In this document: in pieces, positions 5,526 to 7,087 of the stretch
Position numbering within the stretch: the stretch's first letter is position 1
Layout: every line of letters starts with the position of its first letter
Assembly (NCBI GenBank): GCA_030039715.1
Contig: JASHVA010000175.1
Coordinates: 1-7,087, forward strand
Length of the DNA stretch: 7,087 nt
Reading direction: 5' to 3'
From: Thermoplasmata archaeon
GTDB taxonomy: Archaea > Thermoplasmatota > Thermoplasmata > Lutacidiplasmatales > UBA184
Position numbers and translations under genes: made by a program
The notes under the pieces: model-generated
Told to the model about the DNA's origin: nothing
The model's input: the letters and a program-made list of their open reading frames with translations, nothing else
Database searches by the model: none

Positions 5526-7087
5526 ATGGCGAGCGCCGAACGACCCGAGTACCGGCTCCTCGGCGGGCGGATCCCGTACGTCGAGGGTCCGCTCAAGGTC
5601 ACCGGCCGGGCCGAGTACACGGACGACATCCGGCGCCCCGGTATGCTGGTCGCGCGGCTCCTCCGGAGCCCGTGGCCGCACGCCCGGTTCCGGTCGGTCG
5701 ACGTGAGCGCGGCCCGCGCGCTCCCCGGCGTCTTCGCCGTGCTGACGGGCGAGAAGTACCCCACGCCGTTCGGCGTCCTCCCCATCACGCACGACGAGAC
5801 GGCCATCGCGGTCGACAAGGCGCGATACACGGGCGACATCATCGCGGCGGTCGCCGCGCAGGACGAGCTCACCGCCGAAGCCGCGCTGGCGCTCGTCCGC
5901 TTCGATGTCGACCCGCTCCCAGAGTACTCCGACCCCCGGACCGGGATCGCTCGGGTCGCGGAGCCGATCCACGCACGCGGTCTGAACGGCTCGAACGTCC
6001 AGAAGGAGGTCGTCCAACATTTCGGCGACGTCGACGCGGCGTTCGCGCACGCCGCCGCGAGCGTGCGCGTTCGGGGGACGTTCGCGGGCGTGACGCACGC
6101 CTTCACCGAACCGATGGCGACGATCGCGGAGGCGACCCCCGACGGCCGGCTCACGGTCTGGAGCGCGACGCAGGTCCCGCACTACCTCCACCGATCGTTG
6201 TCGGAGGTGCTCGGACTACCGATGCACCGGATCCGGGTCATCAAGCCCGAGGTCGGGGGCGGATTCGGCGGGAAGTCCGACCCCCTCCCGCACGAGATCG
6301 TCTGCGCGGCCCTTGCCCTCGAAACCGGTCGGCCGGTGAAGCTCCTGTTCGACCGGGAGGACGTCTTCTACACGAACCACGGGCGACACCCGACGCAGAA
6401 CGACGTGCGGATCGCGGTGGACGCCGACGGAAAGATCCTCGCCTACGACATCGAGGCGCTGATCGACGGCGGTGCGTGGAGCTCGTTCGGCACCGTGACG
6501 ACGTACTACAACGGCGTCCTCTCGATGGGGCCGTACCGGGTGCCGAACTTCCGGTACAAGGGTCGGCGCGTCTACACGAACCGCCCGCCGTCCGGCGCCA
6601 TGCGCGCGCACGGAGGCACGAACATCCGGTACTCGGTCGAGGTCGCCCTCGACGAGCTCGCCGAGCGACTCGAGAAGGACCCGTTCGACCTCCGGGCCGA
6701 GAACGCGCTGCCGCCGAACTCCACGACCGTGAACGAGTTTCGGATCACCTCCACCTCGTTTCTGAAGTGCCTCGCGGCCGCGCGGGAACGCAGCGGCTGG
6801 GACGAGAAGTTCCGCCGCCTCCCGTACGGCCGGGGGGTCGGCCTCGGCTGCGGCTTCTACATCTCGGGCTCGAACAGCCCGATCCACTTCACCCCGAAGA
6901 TGCCCCAGTCGACGGTCCATCTCAAGGTCGACATGGACGGCGGGATCGCCGTCCACTCGATGCAGGCCGACATCGGACAGGGTTCGAACACGCTCCTCGC
7001 CGCGATCGTCGCCGAGGTGCTCGGCGTCGACCTCGCGCGCGTCCACGTCCAGCGCGTCGACTCCGACGTGAGCCCGATCGACCTCGG
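5526..7087 (+). CDS. Molybdenum hydroxylase large subunit, xanthine oxidase family (partial, C-terminus cut)
   Basis: 520 codons are present of a subunit that usually has about 750-800. The N-terminal domain starts GGRIPYVEGPLKVTGRAEYT (14-33), with the YTGDIIAAVAA segment near 101-111 (ald_Xan_dh_C-type domain). The molybdopterin-binding region shows GGGFGGK (244-250), SGAMRAHGG (356-364) and ADIGQGSNT (481-489), where Gln485 is the conserved cofactor-binding Gln. The catalytic Glu lies beyond the window. The loop at 356-364 is not AYRCSFR or AYRGAGR, so this is neither form I nor form II carbon monoxide dehydrogenase. The GAMRAHGGTNIR loop, lacking the usual Pro-Gln, and the YISGSNSPIHF segment near 443-453 recall 4-hydroxybenzoyl-CoA reductase alpha subunits from memory. 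It begins one base after the small subunit. The family is certain; the substrate is not. Confidence 0.93.
   Translation, partial: MASAERPEYRLLGGRIPYVEGPLKVTGRAEYTDDIRRPGMLVARLLRSPWPHARFRSVDVSAARALPGVFAVLTGEKYPTPFGVLPITHDETAIAVDKARYTGDIIAAVAAQDELTAEAALALVRFDVDPLPEYSDPRTGIARVAEPIHARGLNGSNVQKEVVQHFGDVDAAFAHAAASVRVRGTFAGVTHAFTEPMATIAEATPDGRLTVWSATQVPHYLHRSLSEVLGLPMHRIRVIKPEVGGGFGGKSDPLPHEIVCAALALETGRPVKLLFDREDVFYTNHGRHPTQNDVRIAVDADGKILAYDIEALIDGGAWSSFGTVTTYYNGVLSMGPYRVPNFRYKGRRVYTNRPPSGAMRAHGGTNIRYSVEVALDELAERLEKDPFDLRAENALPPNSTTVNEFRITSTSFLKCLAAARERSGWDEKFRRLPYGRGVGLGCGFYISGSNSPIHFTPKMPQSTVHLKVDMDGGIAVHSMQADIGQGSNTLLAAIVAEVLGVDLARVHVQRVDSDVSPIDL

Noticed and set aside
4826..6154. 442-codon minus-strand open frame across the small and large hydroxylase subunits
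   Set aside because: The plus strand carries well-conserved iron-sulfur and molybdopterin motifs in this stretch; the minus frame is Ser/Arg/Ala-rich with no recognisable domain.
6216..7046. 276-codon minus-strand open frame opposite the large subunit
   Set aside because: Antisense to conserved GGGFGGK and GQGS regions; composition is Asp/Arg/Val/Glu-heavy, typical of a shadow frame.
5526..7087. Aerobic carbon monoxide dehydrogenase large subunit (CoxL)
   Set aside because: The gene order resembles a cox cluster, but the loop at residues 356-364 has neither the form I AYRCSFR nor the form II AYRGAGR motif.

Overview
This is a high-GC window (roughly two thirds or more G+C by eye) from an archaeon. 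The evidence is a block of archaeal/eukaryotic-type translation genes (eS17, eS19, eL39, eL31, aIF6 and a PDCD5-family protein) together with TATA-box promoters about 30 bases ahead of start codons. The proteins are basic and lack the acidic bias of haloarchaea. High GC without halophily would fit a soil or subsurface Thermoplasmatota-type euryarchaeon, but that placement is inference. TAG ends four genes and TGA ends five, so TAG is an ordinary stop here.

Layout. Bases 1-1112 (minus strand) hold most of a multi-pass membrane GT-C type glycosyltransferase, cut by the window edge. A 62-bp divergent gap with one clear TATA box separates it from the eS17 gene (1175-1399, plus). eS17 converges, 20 bp apart, on a five-gene minus-strand operon read from 3444 down to 1420: eS19, PDCD5-like protein, eL39, eL31 and aIF6. 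This operon has its own TATA box at 3471-3478. A 175-bp divergent region (3445-3619) follows. It holds that promoter, a weak plus-strand TATA-like site and three short inverted repeats.

From 3620 to the right edge a tightly packed plus-strand operon encodes a molybdenum hydroxylase system: a MobA/MocA-like molybdopterin nucleotidyltransferase, an XdhC/CoxI-type maturation factor, the small two-[2Fe-2S] subunit, and the large molybdopterin-binding subunit (truncated by the edge). Genes overlap by 1 and 23 bases, then sit 1 base apart. The first two would finish and insert the cofactor; the last two form the electron-transfer and catalytic parts of the enzyme. The active-site loop of the large subunit is not that of carbon monoxide dehydrogenase and looks closer to 4-hydroxybenzoyl-CoA reductase-type enzymes, so the substrate is open.

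I see no mobile elements, CRISPR arrays, tRNAs or rRNAs. Nothing here is clearly a new system. The points most worth following are the substrate of the molybdoenzyme, its apparently missing FAD subunit within the window, and the palindromic sites in the two divergent control regions.
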